A stretch of 64,000 nt of DNA from Elmis aenea (GCA_947652605.1 OX393577.1:47963494-48027493), one strand, 5' to 3'. Positions 35,451 to 48,614 are shown, numbered from the stretch's first letter. A program made the numbers and translations. Notes: generated by a model from the sequence alone, not told the origin.

Positions 35451-37729
35451 TATCATTTCCGGTTTTTGAGTTATTAAAGAAAAACTGTTTTTTATATTTA
35501 TAACGTGCCATCTTTCTTATTGTTTTAAATATCGAAAAGGTTTATGAAGTTTTTTTTATAGATATTTTTATGTAGATTTTAAAGTACTAAAAAAAATTAC
35601 GCCTTGTAATTTATGACTACACACTAATCAATTTGAAATGACTGTTGATCAAAAAGAAGTAAAATGAAGCACAATAACTTACTACTCCTATTCCTTAAGA
35701 GTGTCACAAAAAGCATCAAAATTTAATTTCAGAGTAGCGACAAGTAGATTTAAAATATGAATTTAATAACAAAATAAGTTCTACTGTTAGTAACACCAAT
35801 TAAATTTTAGGGCGACCGCACAAAGTCGCTATTTTATTTTTGCTACATAATGTACAGATTATTAGGTGCGGTTTTGCAGGCTACTTACAATTTGAGATAT
35901 CGATTTTCTATAAAACTTATAATAAAACAATTAAGATTAAAAAATTTACTCTTATATCGGTAACCATAAACATTTGTAAAATATCGTTTTAACCTTTTAA
36001 CTGCATCTGTTAAGTCTCAAATTTGGCCACACTTGCTAAAAAAAGTTAAGGGTCCTTATCTGCGGCCTGAGGCGTACACGCTTACCTTCTGCCACAGCTC
36101 ACACGTGTTCACACCGTTAATTTATGATAAAAATATAATAAATCTGGCCCCACGTTGGCCAGGTGGGTGTTCATAATAAGCACTTCCTAACAATATCAAA
36201 AGAAAAATAAAACGGTAGACAAAACTTGGCAAACGTATAAACATATTTACGACTAGTGATAAAATCGTACTTCAATTAAAAACTACACATAAAAAGTGCT
36301 GAAATCAGTTTATAAAATATAGAAAGGTGAGACGTAAAATTCAGTGATTTATGTTCTGTACAATTTATGATTCATCGCGAACAATCTCGGCAGGTTACCG
36401 CGAGAAATTGCGGGGAATGCAAAAAGAAGAATTCGATATGTAACTGAAGAATGTGATGACTAAAAATTGCGGGATGCCACAACCCATCGGTCTTCAATAA
36501 AAGCTGACTAAGGTACGGCAACTTCAACAAAATATAACAACATTCAAACGCACTTGAACTTAGAACGGTATTCACAGAGTGTAAATACTGTTATTTATTG
36601 GAAAGACTTCACCCATATTTGCTAATTATATATAAATATTTGCGACACACTGATGGATGATCTTAAGTAATCAGAATTTGCGGACAAATAACGGAGGTAA
36701 GACAACTAAAAAAAAAAAAAAAACTCATATATTTTCTCAACAATGCTGTCCGGCAAATATATTACACTTCCTCTGAAGTGTCTTGCCAAAATTGACTATA
36801 TAATCCAAACTTTCATTATTAAGAGATAATATAACTTAAAGTTACAAATAATTTTCATTATGTAATTGTTAGTTATTATGATGGGAACATTAACATGAAA
36901 ACCGCAATAACTCGAGAAATATCAATTTTAGACATAATAGACCTTTAACAAATTTTAAAGATAATTAAATTTTCGATAATAATATGTAAAAATATATAGG
37001 GCGTTCAATTTAAAATAATTGATTTAACCGTGTTTGAAGTTTACCCAATTGGACCCAGCATAAAAAACACCCTGTGTATTATTTTAAAATTGTAACTAGT
37101 CAGCAATCACTATGACACTATTGTCAAACAAAGTTTCAAAGGAATTTGTTCTGAGATAGCCAAGTTGTGAAATATCAGTATTTTTTTAGACTCCTGTTTC
37201 TGTCAAAATTTTCATAAAAACTTAAATAACTCAAAAACGACTGAATTTAGATACATAAAACCTTTATGTTTTTGAAAGAGAATTCAATTTTACATCTAAA
37301 AATCATAAAATATACTGGGTGTTCCATTTAAAAAAACATAGTGACGTATCGGTGCGCAAAAACAAAACACTGTGTATAGTTGAAAATAATTTAAGGTTAT
37401 GTATGTAGTAAATTACCACAAACAACTTTTGTATAAAACTTTTTTTTGTAAAGTTGTCACGAGACGAGATATTGATCCGTTTCCGTTACGTTACTTTTTG
37501 GACACACTGTATATGTATTTTCAAATTGAACAAATGTTTTAACTACTTTCTAATTTTTTGCAATTGCTTGTATGAGTACCTACATAGTGTAATGCTTAAT
37601 TTGGACCACTACAGGTATCTTGATTTAATAGAAGAGATAGAGATTCGGTTAAATTGGCAATACATTTAGATGTTTTGAAAAACGCGTAGTTAACCTAATA
37701 CAAATAAGACTTTCGCAATTTATTATTTT
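35451..37729. other. AT-rich region with degenerate transposon ends
   Basis: Text near 36999 (GGGCGTTCAATTTAAA) and 37318 (GGGTGTTCCATTTAAA) is repeated in the same orientation about 320 bp apart. ACACCCTGTG (37066) and GGACACACTGTA (37499) resemble transposon termini. No element could be delimited and no gene was seen. Confidence 0.35.
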
Positions 37730-38142
37730 CAGGGGTTTGGAGTAGACCAATTTTTTAATTCCTTCGCTCAGCTTCGCTCCGGCATCAAAATGCTTGCTCC
37801 AGCTCCGCTTAATGCTCCAAATATTGTTAACATTTTTGAAAAAGTTTTTTGATTAAAAAAATTGTTCATAAAAACAAAGTTTTAATTTTATCGGATATGT
37901 AGAAGTTGGTCAAAAATAACAATACTTGACCTTAACAAACAAGTGAAGTTAAATAAATGTTTGAAAAAACAAATTATTGATCTTCAAACGTTGAAAAAAA
38001 GTAGTTTTTTTTAAAAATTTTACATAATAAAGTGGAGCAGTGGAGCAATCAAAATTATTTGCTCCGGACTCCGCTCCAGCTCCGGGCAAAAACCCATTGC
38101 TCCTCCACTGCTCCGTGCTCCATGCTCCACTCCAAACCACTG
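37730..38142 (-). mobile_element. hAT-like MITE with GGAGC repeats, copy 2
   Basis: Starts CAGGGGTTTGGAGT and ends ACTCCAAACCACTG. The flanks ATTATTTT and AATATTTT are a probable 8-bp duplication with one change. Inverted relative to the copy at 15947-16499 (GCTCC motifs here, GGAGC there). Confidence 0.8.
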
Positions 38143-38824
38143 AATATTTTGTTTGTTATTTTGCAGTTTAGTTTATCAAGAAAAAATAATCAAATTTTAA
38201 CGAAAATTATTACAAACACATGGTTGCTTTTAGTTAAATTTAATTTGTAATTTTGATAATTACGCGGGAAATAAAAATATGGTTTTGTATGTAGGAGTCC
38301 ACGTATAAATATTTTTACTTAGATATCAAACGAAGTACCTAAATAAGCTCATATTTTTTTGGACTAAATTTGGCTATTGTACATTTTTCTACCAAATGGA
38401 ATTAAAAAATTAATATTGCTTGGAGAATCATTTTAATATAAGAAAAAAATCCATTGTTTTTTCAAATTTTCAGAAACACACTGTAAGTTGTAATATTTTG
38501 CGCCGCTTTCTGTACAAAATTATGCTTGGTTGACAAAGCCACGGTGTTACCATTTAAATTTAAAACGAATCTTATCTATTTATTTTTTTATATAACAGTA
38601 CCTACATATTTTCTATATATTATTTGTAGTTTAATGTTCCTTAAAATTATAATTTTATACTTTTTCATCATTTTACACTATTTCTTGTAACGTCAAAGAT
38701 GTAAATAAGACTTTATAGTACAATACAGAAAAAGAAAGAGACAGCCCAGCCCGTTCATTTACAAAGGTTGTATTAAAAGGCAAAATAGAGGTCATAAAAA
38801 GTATAAATTTCGTTTTCTGATCAA

Positions 38825-39953
38825 TCATGTTAGAAATTGGAAAATCCGGTTAACCGCGGTTACCGGAGCCATTTTTCAATAACCGATAACAGATTATTAC
38901 GTTTAAGTTAATCAGTTATTCAAATATTATGCAATTTTCGTTTAAAATTTGTGCCAACGTTTCAATTTGCCAAGTTTAGTTACCCAGTAAGAAGTAATTC
39001 GCTTTTTACTTGAGTACCTTCATGTTCTCAGTGTTTTTTGTTTTTCATTTCTTACAAACAGGCTGGTACAACTGGTACAGTGGTGAAGTGTGTATCTAAT
39101 TAAAGTGCAGTTCTAGTTTGTAAATGAAACAAAAAGTTTTAAACTTGTGTTTTATAATAAACACGCTCAAGGCTATATGACGAAAGTATTGATACTTTGT
39201 TTCCTTAGGGCATATTTTAAAAATTAAATTGGGTAAAATTGTAGGTATGTTGTTTTAATTTTTTGCAGGGCATGAAACCGGTTTTTTAAACCGGTTTAAA
39301 AAACCGGTTAACCTTTATTTTTTGTCCAAAATTGTGATTTTTAACCGAAACCGAAACCGTTATTTTTAAAGGCAAAAAAAACGGTAACCTTTAACCAAAA
39401 TAATAAAAAACCGGTTTTTTAAACATCTCTTTTTAATAAAAATTATTTTGAAAAAATACAAAGTCTGTATTAAATGTGATTAGTTTACCAAAAGTAATTA
39501 CTGAATGCTTGATTGTACATATATTATAAAATTATAAATAGATAATATCTTTTTATACTTTGCATTCCAAATCTGAATAATGTTAAAAACCGGTTAAATT
39601 AACCGGTATTTTCAAAACCGGTTTTTTACGGAAAAAACCGGTTTTTCAACAAAAACCGTTATAAAAATAAAGTTCTTGAATTCGGTTAACCGTTAACCAA
39701 AATTTTTTTCGGTTTCTAGCCCTGATTTTTTGTAAGGAACTTTTTTTTTGTTAAATTTAATTTGATTAAATTTAAATTATTTTATCAATGAAATGACATT
39801 TGACTTTATTAAGGGTACATGCACCAACAAAATATCTTTAGCAAGTAAATCTATTGATTTTATTATGATTAAAAATAACCGGTTACTCGCAAAATTATTC
39901 GCCGCTAAGCGGTTATTAAGATTACTCTCCGTTTTTCCAATCCCTAATCATGA
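38825..39953. mobile_element. Inverted-repeat element hosting a nested MITE
   Basis: The left end TCATGTTAGAAATTGGAAAA and the right end TTTTTCCAATCCCTAATCATG are imperfect reverse complements, followed inward by CCGGTTA/TAACCGG motifs. The CAGGGC MITE at 39266-39724 lies inside, so this element is the older of the two. Confidence 0.55.
39266..39724 (-). mobile_element. hAT-like MITE, CAGGGC family copy 2
   Basis: Ends CAGGGCATGAAACCGG and GGTTTCTAGCCCTG with an exact 8-bp duplication ATTTTTTG at 39258-39265 and 39725-39732. Inverted relative to copy 1 (1449-1890). Confidence 0.8.
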
Positions 39954-42326
39954 CCATTAATTCTGAAACTTATTACCCAGGTTAGTTATTGTTTTATTAT
40001 CTATCAAATTCCGTTTAGTTCGTCTAAATTGCAACACTATTAGCCAAAATTGGGAGAGCGAGCATTGATTTAGAAGCGTTGCAAAAATATTAAACTTTGT
40101 GACTATGCATCTGAACACTTCTTCTAGAAATGACTGTTAATTCTTGTAGTTTGGCAAACATTCTTAGGCACCTCACAGCAACATAATGCTATGGAACTAC
40201 ACAATAATTCATATAATTTAGCGATGCTAAAGGCAAATTTTATGATACAATATACATTTACCAAAGTATTTTCAAACTGTATTTGTATAGGTAGCATTAT
40301 CTAATGCATATTTGACCAATTGATAACACCGCAGATATGTCCTTCACCGATCAGAATAAAAGCAAAATCGACATAACGGCCAAGATATTAAGTAAGAGAA
40401 TATTTAACATCGGTAGTGGATAACCTTTCGATTACAAACTACTAAAATTAATTCGTACAAACTGAAGGTTGTATTTTAACAGCTCATAAAGAAAAAACAA
40501 ACGTTATCTCGCCTGGTGAGTGAGTGTATCTGTATTGTTATTTCACAATCTCAACAACTATATAATTCAAAACGCCCATATGGTCTCACAAAGAGTGTAC
40601 CGTTATCCTTATTACATTTGATGGTTAGTGATACAACGTGCGGTTTTTAAATTACCACGTGTTTTGTCATTGAAAATTATTTATAGCTGATACGGCAATC
40701 TCCGACCAAGTCCCACACAGATGTATTGTCTATGTTTTGACTGCATACTCCGGTTCAAAACCGTGAAAGACTTACGTAACACCGTAGGCACACTTGATTT
40801 AAATTTATGAGATTACCTTATTAAAAACAAACATAAAACTTTATCCTAGAGAAGTTCGGAGGATTTCATTAAGTAATTATGTTTTGTTGTTTAAGGTCAA
40901 ACAACAAAAGATTTAATTATTTAATACAAAAAACAAACTTACATTTATATATCAAATAGTAATTAAAATTTTCGCTGGATTATCGTTTCCTTGAATTTTC
41001 CAAAATACAATTTTATGGCAAATAAATTACGAATAAAAAATTGTCTACATCAGAAGCCATTAAGTATGCATGGGCGAGTATGTTAAGTATGCGATGTTAT
41101 CTGATTCTGACGGGATATAAAAAAATAAAAAAAACTAAATTATAAATAACACCAAAAGTGTGTTAAAATTAAGCAATCTCAACTTATCACAACAATGTAT
41201 AATATTCATGTTTAACGCCGTTAAATTGAGGTCATACCGGTATGCATAAAATAGCTGACATAGTCCAACTGTAATTGAAAATTATCCTTTGTAGCTTATA
41301 ACATTTGACAGACATGTAGTCATGTTTTTGTGTTTTTATTACAGAACTTTTTTACAAGGCGCCTTGTCGGTCTAAATTCCTGTGAACATTTTGTGGTTTA
41401 TCAATTCCTTATTAGGATTTATAGTATGTCAAAAGTTGTAAATGACTACAACATGATTTGACATCTCTGTTGAGTGTATGAATAATAAAAATTGACTTGA
41501 AAAGCTTTGCGACAGTGATTAATATAATGTTTTCAATTGGAAAAATATTTAATTTGTTAAGACAGTATTGGCAATTTTAAAAATAAATAACCTAATTCAA
41601 ATTTTATGTATACAGTACAAAAAAGTATAAGTCAATTAAGCGATTAATAATTAAAAAAAAAAAACTTGTTTCAAAACGTGATCGATTAACTTCCAGCTTC
41701 TAGGTTTGAACTTTTAATGTTTTTGTTTCCTTTTTAAGCAGTTTTTTTTTTCTCCATAGATATAACAAAAATATGACACCAGCAGAAATTTTCTGCATAG
41801 TAACTAGTATTTAGCAAAAATGAGACCAAAGTAAGCCCATTGTGGTTTAAAAGCGAATACTAAATGTTTGGTGGGCAAATCGTCTAAAAGTTGGTTCTTA
41901 AGTCTGATAAATAATTCTATTTTAACATATTTGAGTATGGAATGTTAATCCCAGCAACAATATAATGCTAACATTTTGCGTATTGACACACGGTTTTTAC
42001 ATGAGTTTTTTCTTCGTGTCATAACGAAATATTTATTGTTCACATATTTTAGATGCCACAAATTATAATCATACGTGAAATTTAAAAGTTAAAAACGTCA
42101 CTTTTTATTACTTAGGATTTGAAGATTAATAGCTCACAATTAACACATGTGACTGCATAATGTAAACTTAAATCAAAATAGGGTAAAAGTTTGGAAATTT
42201 CAATGAACATTATATACTGAATATACTACATGTATATAATATATATACTACTAAACAACAAGTAAATACATCTGATAACGATTTTTTACTTTTAGTAAAA
42301 ACAAGGCTGCGCTATATTTCTAAAGA
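39954..42326. other. AT-rich region, nothing recognised
   Basis: No gene, splice-supported exon or repeat partner seen. Confidence 0.45.
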
Positions 42327-42818
42327 CTGTTTTATACTATACTATTTTTTCGTTTAAGAAAATCGTATACGATTTTTGATACAAAAATTTCGTTCAAGAA
42401 TTTAGAATGGAAAATATGAACCTTTTACATTGTACTATTTTTTGGTACGAAAATGTTTAATTTGATCACAACACAAAGCGAATCATTTTCAAATTTAACG
42501 TATATTTAACGCTTGTTCCATTCTACATATTTATTCCTACAAAATAAATTGTGAGGGATATAACGGTAATAAGTAGTATTTAACATCGTTTGATTGTTTC
42601 AGTTAACATAACCCACAAAGGACATGTGGTCAGATACAGTTGCAGTAGAATACGCATGCGCCCATGCCACAAAACACGCCCATGCTAAAATTGGACGCAT
42701 GTAGGGACGGTAATAATTTCGTACGAATTTGGTTCAAGATTTGTAATTTCTGATTGACACAGTACTAGAAAATCGTATACGATTTTCTTAAACGAAAAAA
42801 TAGTGTAGTATAAAACAG
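42327..42818. mobile_element. 492-bp inverted-repeat MITE with internal palindromes
   Basis: The ends are a near-perfect 50-bp inverted repeat starting CTGTTTTATACTATACTATT. Each inner arm carries the self-complementary motif AAAATCGTATACGATTTT. No coding capacity. Confidence 0.7.
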
Positions 42819-43078
42819 ACTTAAAACAAAACAAAATAATAAAACAATTCAATAAAATAAATACACACTTATCGTTTTTGAAATCTATTGTAGGGTTACA
42901 TTTAATGACAGAAAGTGAGCTTTTCAATAGTATTCGTTACACATAATTCATTAATTCCGTAACATGTGCCTTTAAAATTTCGCGCCTCCTTTACAAAGTG
43001 TGGTGGCGTCTTGTTATTCATTTCGAGAAATATCTGTGCAATATTCAAAAACCAATAATTTACAAAAGTTATCCTTAC

Positions 43079-43767
43079 CAGGGAGGGTCACAATATGTTG
43101 TCGCTAGAATCTGATCAAGGCTGTGTTTATTGCATCAAGAACATCAAAACTAAATCTTTTGCAGAGTTATAGGTGCCACTGGCAATTTCCTTCGGAAAAA
43201 TAGGGAAAAAACTGAAAAGTTGAATAATAAAAGTAATTTTTGCGATTGCGTTGGCCATGAAACCGTCAGAGATAATATGGAAATTCTTCTATTTACCAAT
43301 TTGCTCATCCTTTGCAAGTAAAATGGTGCAGTTATTGAAAAAATCTTAAACGGTTCCGGAGAAAAACGTCAAAAACGAAACCCCTGCAAAAGCGCTATGA
43401 TTTGAGAAGTTATATAACTAAATCTATGCGACTTGCATAGGCGCTGAACAAAGGGGAAACCGTTTTAACAAGGGCCTCGTATTTCTCCGGAACCGTTTAA
43501 GATTTTTTCAAAAACTGCACCATTTTACTTACAAAGGATGCGCAAATTGGTAAATAGAAGAATTTTCAGATTATCTCTGACGGTTTCATAGCTAAAGCGA
43601 TCGCAAAAATTACCTTAATTATTCAACTTTTCAGTTTTTCCCATATTTTTCCAAAGGAAATGGCCAGTGGCACGTATAACTCTGCAAAACATTTAGTTTT
43701 GATGTTCTTGATGCAATAAACACAGCCTTGATCAGATTCTAGCGACAACGTATCGTGATCCTCCCTT
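43079..43767. mobile_element. Long palindromic element family, copy B
   Basis: Arms run from AGGGAGGGTCACAATATG to CGTATCGTGATCCTCCCTT. The core (TATGATTTGAGAAGTTATAT and CTATGCGACTTGCATAG) is inverted relative to copy A while the arms are conserved. Confidence 0.75.
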
Positions 43768-44723
43768 ATTGGTAATTTTTTAATACAACAAATATTTACA
43801 GTATAACTATGGTTACATTCAGTTTTCATTGTTAAACAGATTTTATTACAACATAAGATACTTTTTCATTAAACTCGAGTCTTTCACTAAACCTACTCAG
43901 CGCTATTCGTATTATACTCGATTTTTTTCACATTCTAAAGCAACGAACCAATAGTTCTCACGTAACTAATAGTCGTATGTACAGCAATTATTTAACAATC
44001 CTCTTTGTTTGTCGCTAGATAATATCAATCTACAAAGACTTTGCATCATTAAAGCGAATCATCTTTATTACTTCTCTGAAGCAGTTTAGTCACTACATAC
44101 TTCTCCCATTGCAAACAATGTTAAGAACACTGTAAAGTCAACAATGAATACCTACGAGGAGGTTCTCTAAAGCATTATCAAAATATTTTTTTTAAAAAGC
44201 ATCAACTTAAGTGTTAGCAGTGCAGTTAAATGTATACACCAAAATTAATATGTACATAAAATGTTGTTAGCAGTATTAGTGTTACTTCGACTAGGGTTAA
44301 TATTTGCTAGTCCTTGTGTCAAGAAGAATATTACAAAATACAGCATATATTTGCTTAATTATTGCATGTGCAAAAAAAGTGCATGGCTTTATTATTTAAA
44401 ACTACAGGGTTTCTATATAAGATTTAGTTCAAATTATACGTGTACCTCGAATAAAATATACTTCAACTTGCTTCATATGAGTTGTCAGTGGGGGGTCAGA
44501 ACGGGGGGGGGGATAAATCGATATACTTTGATAAAGGGCTGGAGAGCTGTAAATTTTGTGCTAAAAACTTAAATAAGAGACTGGCGACCTAAAACAAAAA
44601 AAAGGTTCTCGGCTCTTTTTGCGTTTATTAATCCCACCCAAGAAAGCATTCTGCCTACCCCACTGTGAGTTGTAGTTTAAATAAATGTAAATGATCATTT
44701 ACTAATTTAGCGTTGCAAGAAAC
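43768..44723. other. AT-rich region, no supported gene
   Basis: A 103-codon plus-strand frame (44261-44572) begins with a hydrophobic stretch, but it has no family resemblance and overlaps low-complexity DNA. It is not called as a gene. The 9 bases 44715-44723 are the left target duplication of the next element. Confidence 0.4.
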
Positions 44724-45702
44724 CGTGTCCGGAACATTCTTCGCCTCCACAATTCTTCGCCCACACAATTTTTCGCCGCCACAATTCTTCGCCGCATACA
44801 AGCATATCACAAACTTTGTTTGTAAATGTGATTGTTTTTATTTATAACGTAATTTTTACAGATTATTTTACATTAGCCTAAAGTTGTTGTTTGTATATTA
44901 ATACTTCTTCTTTTAATATTATGTTTAAAAATTGCTGCACAAATAGCGTAAGTTGTGATTTTTAATCTTGTTTGCTATTATAGTATGAATACTTTTAAAA
45001 AAAATTACGAAATATTTTGTATATCAAAAGATGTTTTATTTCATATTTCTGTTGTTGAACCATTTTTTTTTTTTATAAATTCGTATTTAGACGTATAACA
45101 AAAATGTTATAGCAAATTGATTATCACAAATTGATACTATTCTAGAAAAATAAAATTAACCCTAGACCCTGACATTAACAAACGTATTTTTCTAATTTTG
45201 GTACATACATAGGTATTATCAATCAGACGCAAATTAAGTAATAATATTCTTTTATAGATTTATTTTATCGTCCTGACAACTTCACTAGCCTATCAAAAAA
45301 ATATATATATATATTTGTTAATTTAATTTTTATTCACACTATATTAAGATAAACAAGATTAAAAATCACAACATACGCTATTTGTGCAGCAATTTTTAAA
45401 CATAATATTAATAGAAGAAGTATTAATATACAAGGAAAAACCTTAGGCTAATGTAAAATAATCTGTAAAAATTACGTTATAAATAAAAACAAACACATTT
45501 ACAAATAAAATTTGTGATTTGCTTGTATGCGGCAAAAAATTGTGGCGGCCAAAAATTGTGGCGGCGAAGAATTGTGTGGCGAAGAATTGTGTGGCGAAGA
45601 ATTGTGGGCGAAGAATTGTGGAGGCGAAGAATTGTGGAGGCGAAGAATTGTGGGCGAAGAACTGTGGGCGAAGAATTGTGGGCGAAGAATGTTCCTAGAC
45701 CC
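44724..45702. mobile_element. Foldback-like element with tandem-repeat arms
   Basis: 979 bp with long inverted repeats. The outer parts are tandem arrays of a roughly 13-bp unit, GGCGAAGAATTGTG and its complement (left about 44734-44794, right about 45529-45697). The inner arms (44793-44986 and 45337-45530) are unique and near-perfect reverse complements, around a 350-bp loop. A 9-bp duplication GCAAGAAAC flanks it at 44715-44723 and 45703-45711. This layout and the 9-bp duplication are hallmarks of Foldback (FB) elements of Drosophila. No transposase is present. Confidence 0.8.
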
Positions 45703-45711
45703 GCAAGAAAC

Positions 45712-46173
45712 ACGTTATTAATAAGCTGAATATAATTTTTTAAATGTATACTGGATTGTAATAAATGTTGAAAATACTCATGGAATTAAAGCAAAGAATA
45801 TAATTTATAAACAGAATCTGGAAATACACAGTGTCACCTCCTGAGTAATCGTATACTAAATGGCTTTCTGTATTATTGAAAGTAAACTTTTTTTAAAAAC
45901 CTAATTTCTGTACACACTATGAATTAGGTTAAAAATGACAAATTAATAGTTAAAATTTGAACTGTTTTACATTACATTAAAATTATTAATAATAATTGCA
46001 TGAAAGCTAATGTGGTTTTGCCTCTAAAAATAGAAGCAGGAGAAAATAAGGTAAGTTACTATGGTTACGAGACGACATAGTACACGTACAGTTTTTCTTT
46101 TAATCTCTAATATGGAAAGAGTGAAGACAATGATCTCTTAGTCTGTATTTCCTGTTATTTAAACTTGTTCAAG
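45712..46173. other. AT-rich spacer, nothing recognised
   Basis: No gene or repeat partner seen. Confidence 0.45.
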
Positions 46174-46419
46174 ATGACAAATACATTTAAGTCCGTACAA
46201 GGCAAATTCTTGCCAGTTTTAATTAAATCATTGCAAGGTCAAGCACTCGTGTTGGACTTTTACAAGAAAGTTGGTCTGACTATATACAATAAGATCAAGA
46301 AACTGTCTTTTTATAAATATCCGTTTTCCGGATATTATACAATTATTTTAAGTCTGACCTATTGTATTTTATGTATTACATATTTACTACAATCGAAAAT
46401 AGATGTGTATTTGCATTAG
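46174..46419 (+). CDS. Hypothetical small ORF (81 aa) with one predicted membrane segment
   Basis: An ATG with A at -3 in the text TTCAAGATG opens an 81-codon frame. The first half is Lys/Leu-rich and amphipathic (VQGKFLPVLIKSLQGQALVL), and residues about 62-77 are hydrophobic (IILSLTYCILCITYLL), ending near the stop. I recognise no family. The codon choice looks less AT-driven than in the flanks, but without homology this may be chance. Confidence 0.2.
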   Translation: MTNTFKSVQGKFLPVLIKSLQGQALVLDFYKKVGLTIYNKIKKLSFYKYPFSGYYTIILSLTYCILCITYLLQSKIDVYLH

Positions 46420-46734
46420 AAATTTTGATGAAAACGAAAACGTAGAAACCATTTGTAAGGTTCTTATTTAATTAAGTCTAATTAGAATTAACATCTATTT
46501 ATTAAAGAAATTAGCAAAAATTAACGTCAGACTGTAGAGTTCTAAAAAGCGATTAGCATAATTTTAATGAATTGTCTTGTACTACGATACTCATATTAAT
46601 TAGCAATGTCTGTCTGGTTTTAGATAATACCTACTCATCTACAATAATCATAAATAATAAGCATTTAATTAGCTTTAACAATAAAACTAAAACTGTAATC
46701 ACTTGCATTTTATAAGAAACTAGCGATTCCAGAG

Positions 46735-47080
46735 CCCCTTCGGGGCTCCTTCACCGCTAGATCCCGGCTTGCGCGTAGAAGGTTCGAGCATTTAAACGTT
46801 ACGTCGAATTGACAGATTGTCAAATTTTGACGAAATTCTCGCTCCAGACGACCCGATTTAAATGTTGTGTGTAAGATTTTGGCACGTTTTCCTCAATATC
46901 TTTTCCGGACGATTTTTTTGGGAATTTTCATATAGCCTATGTTCTTTCCATGGTCCTATAGATTGTCTGTGCCAAATTTGGTCAGGATCGGATGAATGGT
47001 ATAGGAATGCATAAAGGACAAACATCCATACAAACATCCATACAAACATCCATACAAACATACATACATTCATTTTTATA
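46735..47080 (+). mobile_element. 3' tail of an RTE-type LINE
   Basis: Carries the typical RTE 3' end: a CCCCTTCGGGG hairpin at the start, GTGCCAAATTTGGTCAGGAT in the last part, then a tail of tandem ACAAACATCCAT units and a short TA-rich end. No coding part remains. The next element begins right at the tail. Confidence 0.65.
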
Positions 47081-47082
47081 TA

Positions 47083-47749
47083 CAGGGTGTAGACTCGGAT
47101 CACGCAACATAGCGATTTCAATGGTAAAATTTTAAAAGTCGAATTCTTGCTCCGCTAATTATTTTAGAAAAAAAGTGCAAATACGTTTTTTGTAGAGAAA
47201 AAAATTCTGTATCCATAAATGTAATCAATATTACTTTTTCATTTTCCAATAACTTAAAATTATGCAAATTAAAAAACGCGTTTGGACAGAAATCTGTAGT
47301 GCCTTGGAATTATGGTATGACAACTGCCCAGCCTAATGTCACTTATACTGTCACTTTGACGCGAAATTCATTCTTAATTATCCTTTATATTTTATCAAAC
47401 ATTTATTTTACACAATTAGTTATGTTTTCATTGCAAGATATAATAAAAATGATAATTAAGAATAAACTTCAAACGTCAAAGTGACAGTAAGTGTTAGTAA
47501 GATGGGCAGTTGTCGTAGCATAATTCCTAGGCACTACAGATTTTCGGGAAAACGCGTTTTTTAATTTGCTTATTTTTCTGTTTTTGGAAAACGAAAAAGT
47601 AATATTGATTACATTTATGGATACAGAATTTTTTCTCTACAAAAAACGTATTTGCACTTTTTTTCTAAAATAATTAGCGGAGCAAGAATTCGACTTTTAA
47701 AATTTTACCATTGAAATTGCTATGTTGCGTGATCCGAGTCTACACCCTG
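47083..47749. mobile_element. 667-bp palindromic MITE with TA target duplication
   Basis: Starts CAGGGTGTAGACTCGGATCA and ends with its reverse complement, TA at each side (47081-47082 and 47750-47751). The arms are about 270 bp and roughly 95% matched by eye. The inner parts carry GTCACTTTGACG and its complement. The frame in the loop is not a gene. Confidence 0.85.
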
Positions 47750-47754
47750 TATAT

Positions 47755-48379
47755 TGTGACGGACCGTACTGTACATAGGCCGCACTGTTGTGGAAGAGTA
47801 CTTATTACTCTTATATTTATTGTAGATAACTTTGGCTCGTGATCGTCTTTGTAACGTGGTTGGACCCTCAAACGTTGTTTTACGTAGTACACAGGTCTAG
47901 AGCAATTAGTACACAGTAAGAACAAATAAAACGCAACAATTTTAACAACAAACTCCTTTATTTTTCGACTGGCTGTACATTTCTCGGGGGTTGGAACTTA
48001 ACTATCGGTGCGACCGTCTCAAGATTTTAGGTTCCCTGTTGCTGTCCCTTTTTTACTGTCGTTGCATCTTTGTCATTCTTTCCTATAAACACATATTTGT
48101 GCGAGTAGTTTGTTCTACTTATAATGTAAAAATTCATCAACCAATCGTTTGTTGACTGACGAAACCCAAATGCTGGCGTGTAGGACCCAAGTTATGACCG
48201 CAATATTTTAACGTTAATGTGTTTTTACTAAAGTAGAAATCCTCATAACTTGGCCCTTTTGAAGTGTTACGTGTTTTAGTAACTGATGCATCAGCATTTG
48301 TTGCAATGTTATTCATTTAAAAGTAAATGAAATAACATTGAAATAAAATAAAATAATTGATCTCAGGCGGGCTGTTACA
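47755..48379 (-). repeat. 3' LTR of the element
   Basis: The apparent identity to the 5' LTR points to a recent insertion. A frame running through the LTR is repeated in both copies and is not a gene. Confidence 0.9.
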
Positions 48380-48388
48380 TTCCCCCCC
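48380..48388 (-). other. Polypurine tract
   Basis: GGGGGGGAA on the minus strand, directly before the 3' LTR start TGTAACAG. Plus-strand priming site by position. Confidence 0.75.
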
Positions 48389-48614
48389 TGGGTTCGGTGG
48401 TTTGCTATTTAGCAATACCGCCGAATCCATTGCGGGTGTGCTTTCACTCTTACTGTTTTTTTTTTTTAAATGCTCCGTTGCTGGTTAAAAATAATGTCAT
48501 CTAAGTACAGTCGTCAGTTGGATTGCTGTTGTTATTGAACGGAGTGTAATGGCTCCGTTGCATTAACAAGCATATCGTTCAAGTGCAGTCAATAATTTTG
48601 ATTCATGAAATGTT

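Noticed and set aside
44261..44572. 103-codon frame with a hydrophobic start resembling a signal peptide
   Set aside because: No family resemblance, a poly-G run inside and no splice or promoter support.
45477..45729. Repetitive peptide frames (AKNCGGEEL-type)
   Set aside because: Translation of the tandem units in the Foldback-like arm; all frames stay open because of the repeat.
46785..46800. GGTTCGAG resembling a tRNA T-loop
   Set aside because: No matching acceptor, D or anticodon stems around it; it belongs to the RTE tail.
46858..47121. Frame with MFVWMFVWMFVW
   Set aside because: Reverse translation of the ACAAACATCCAT tail of the RTE LINE.
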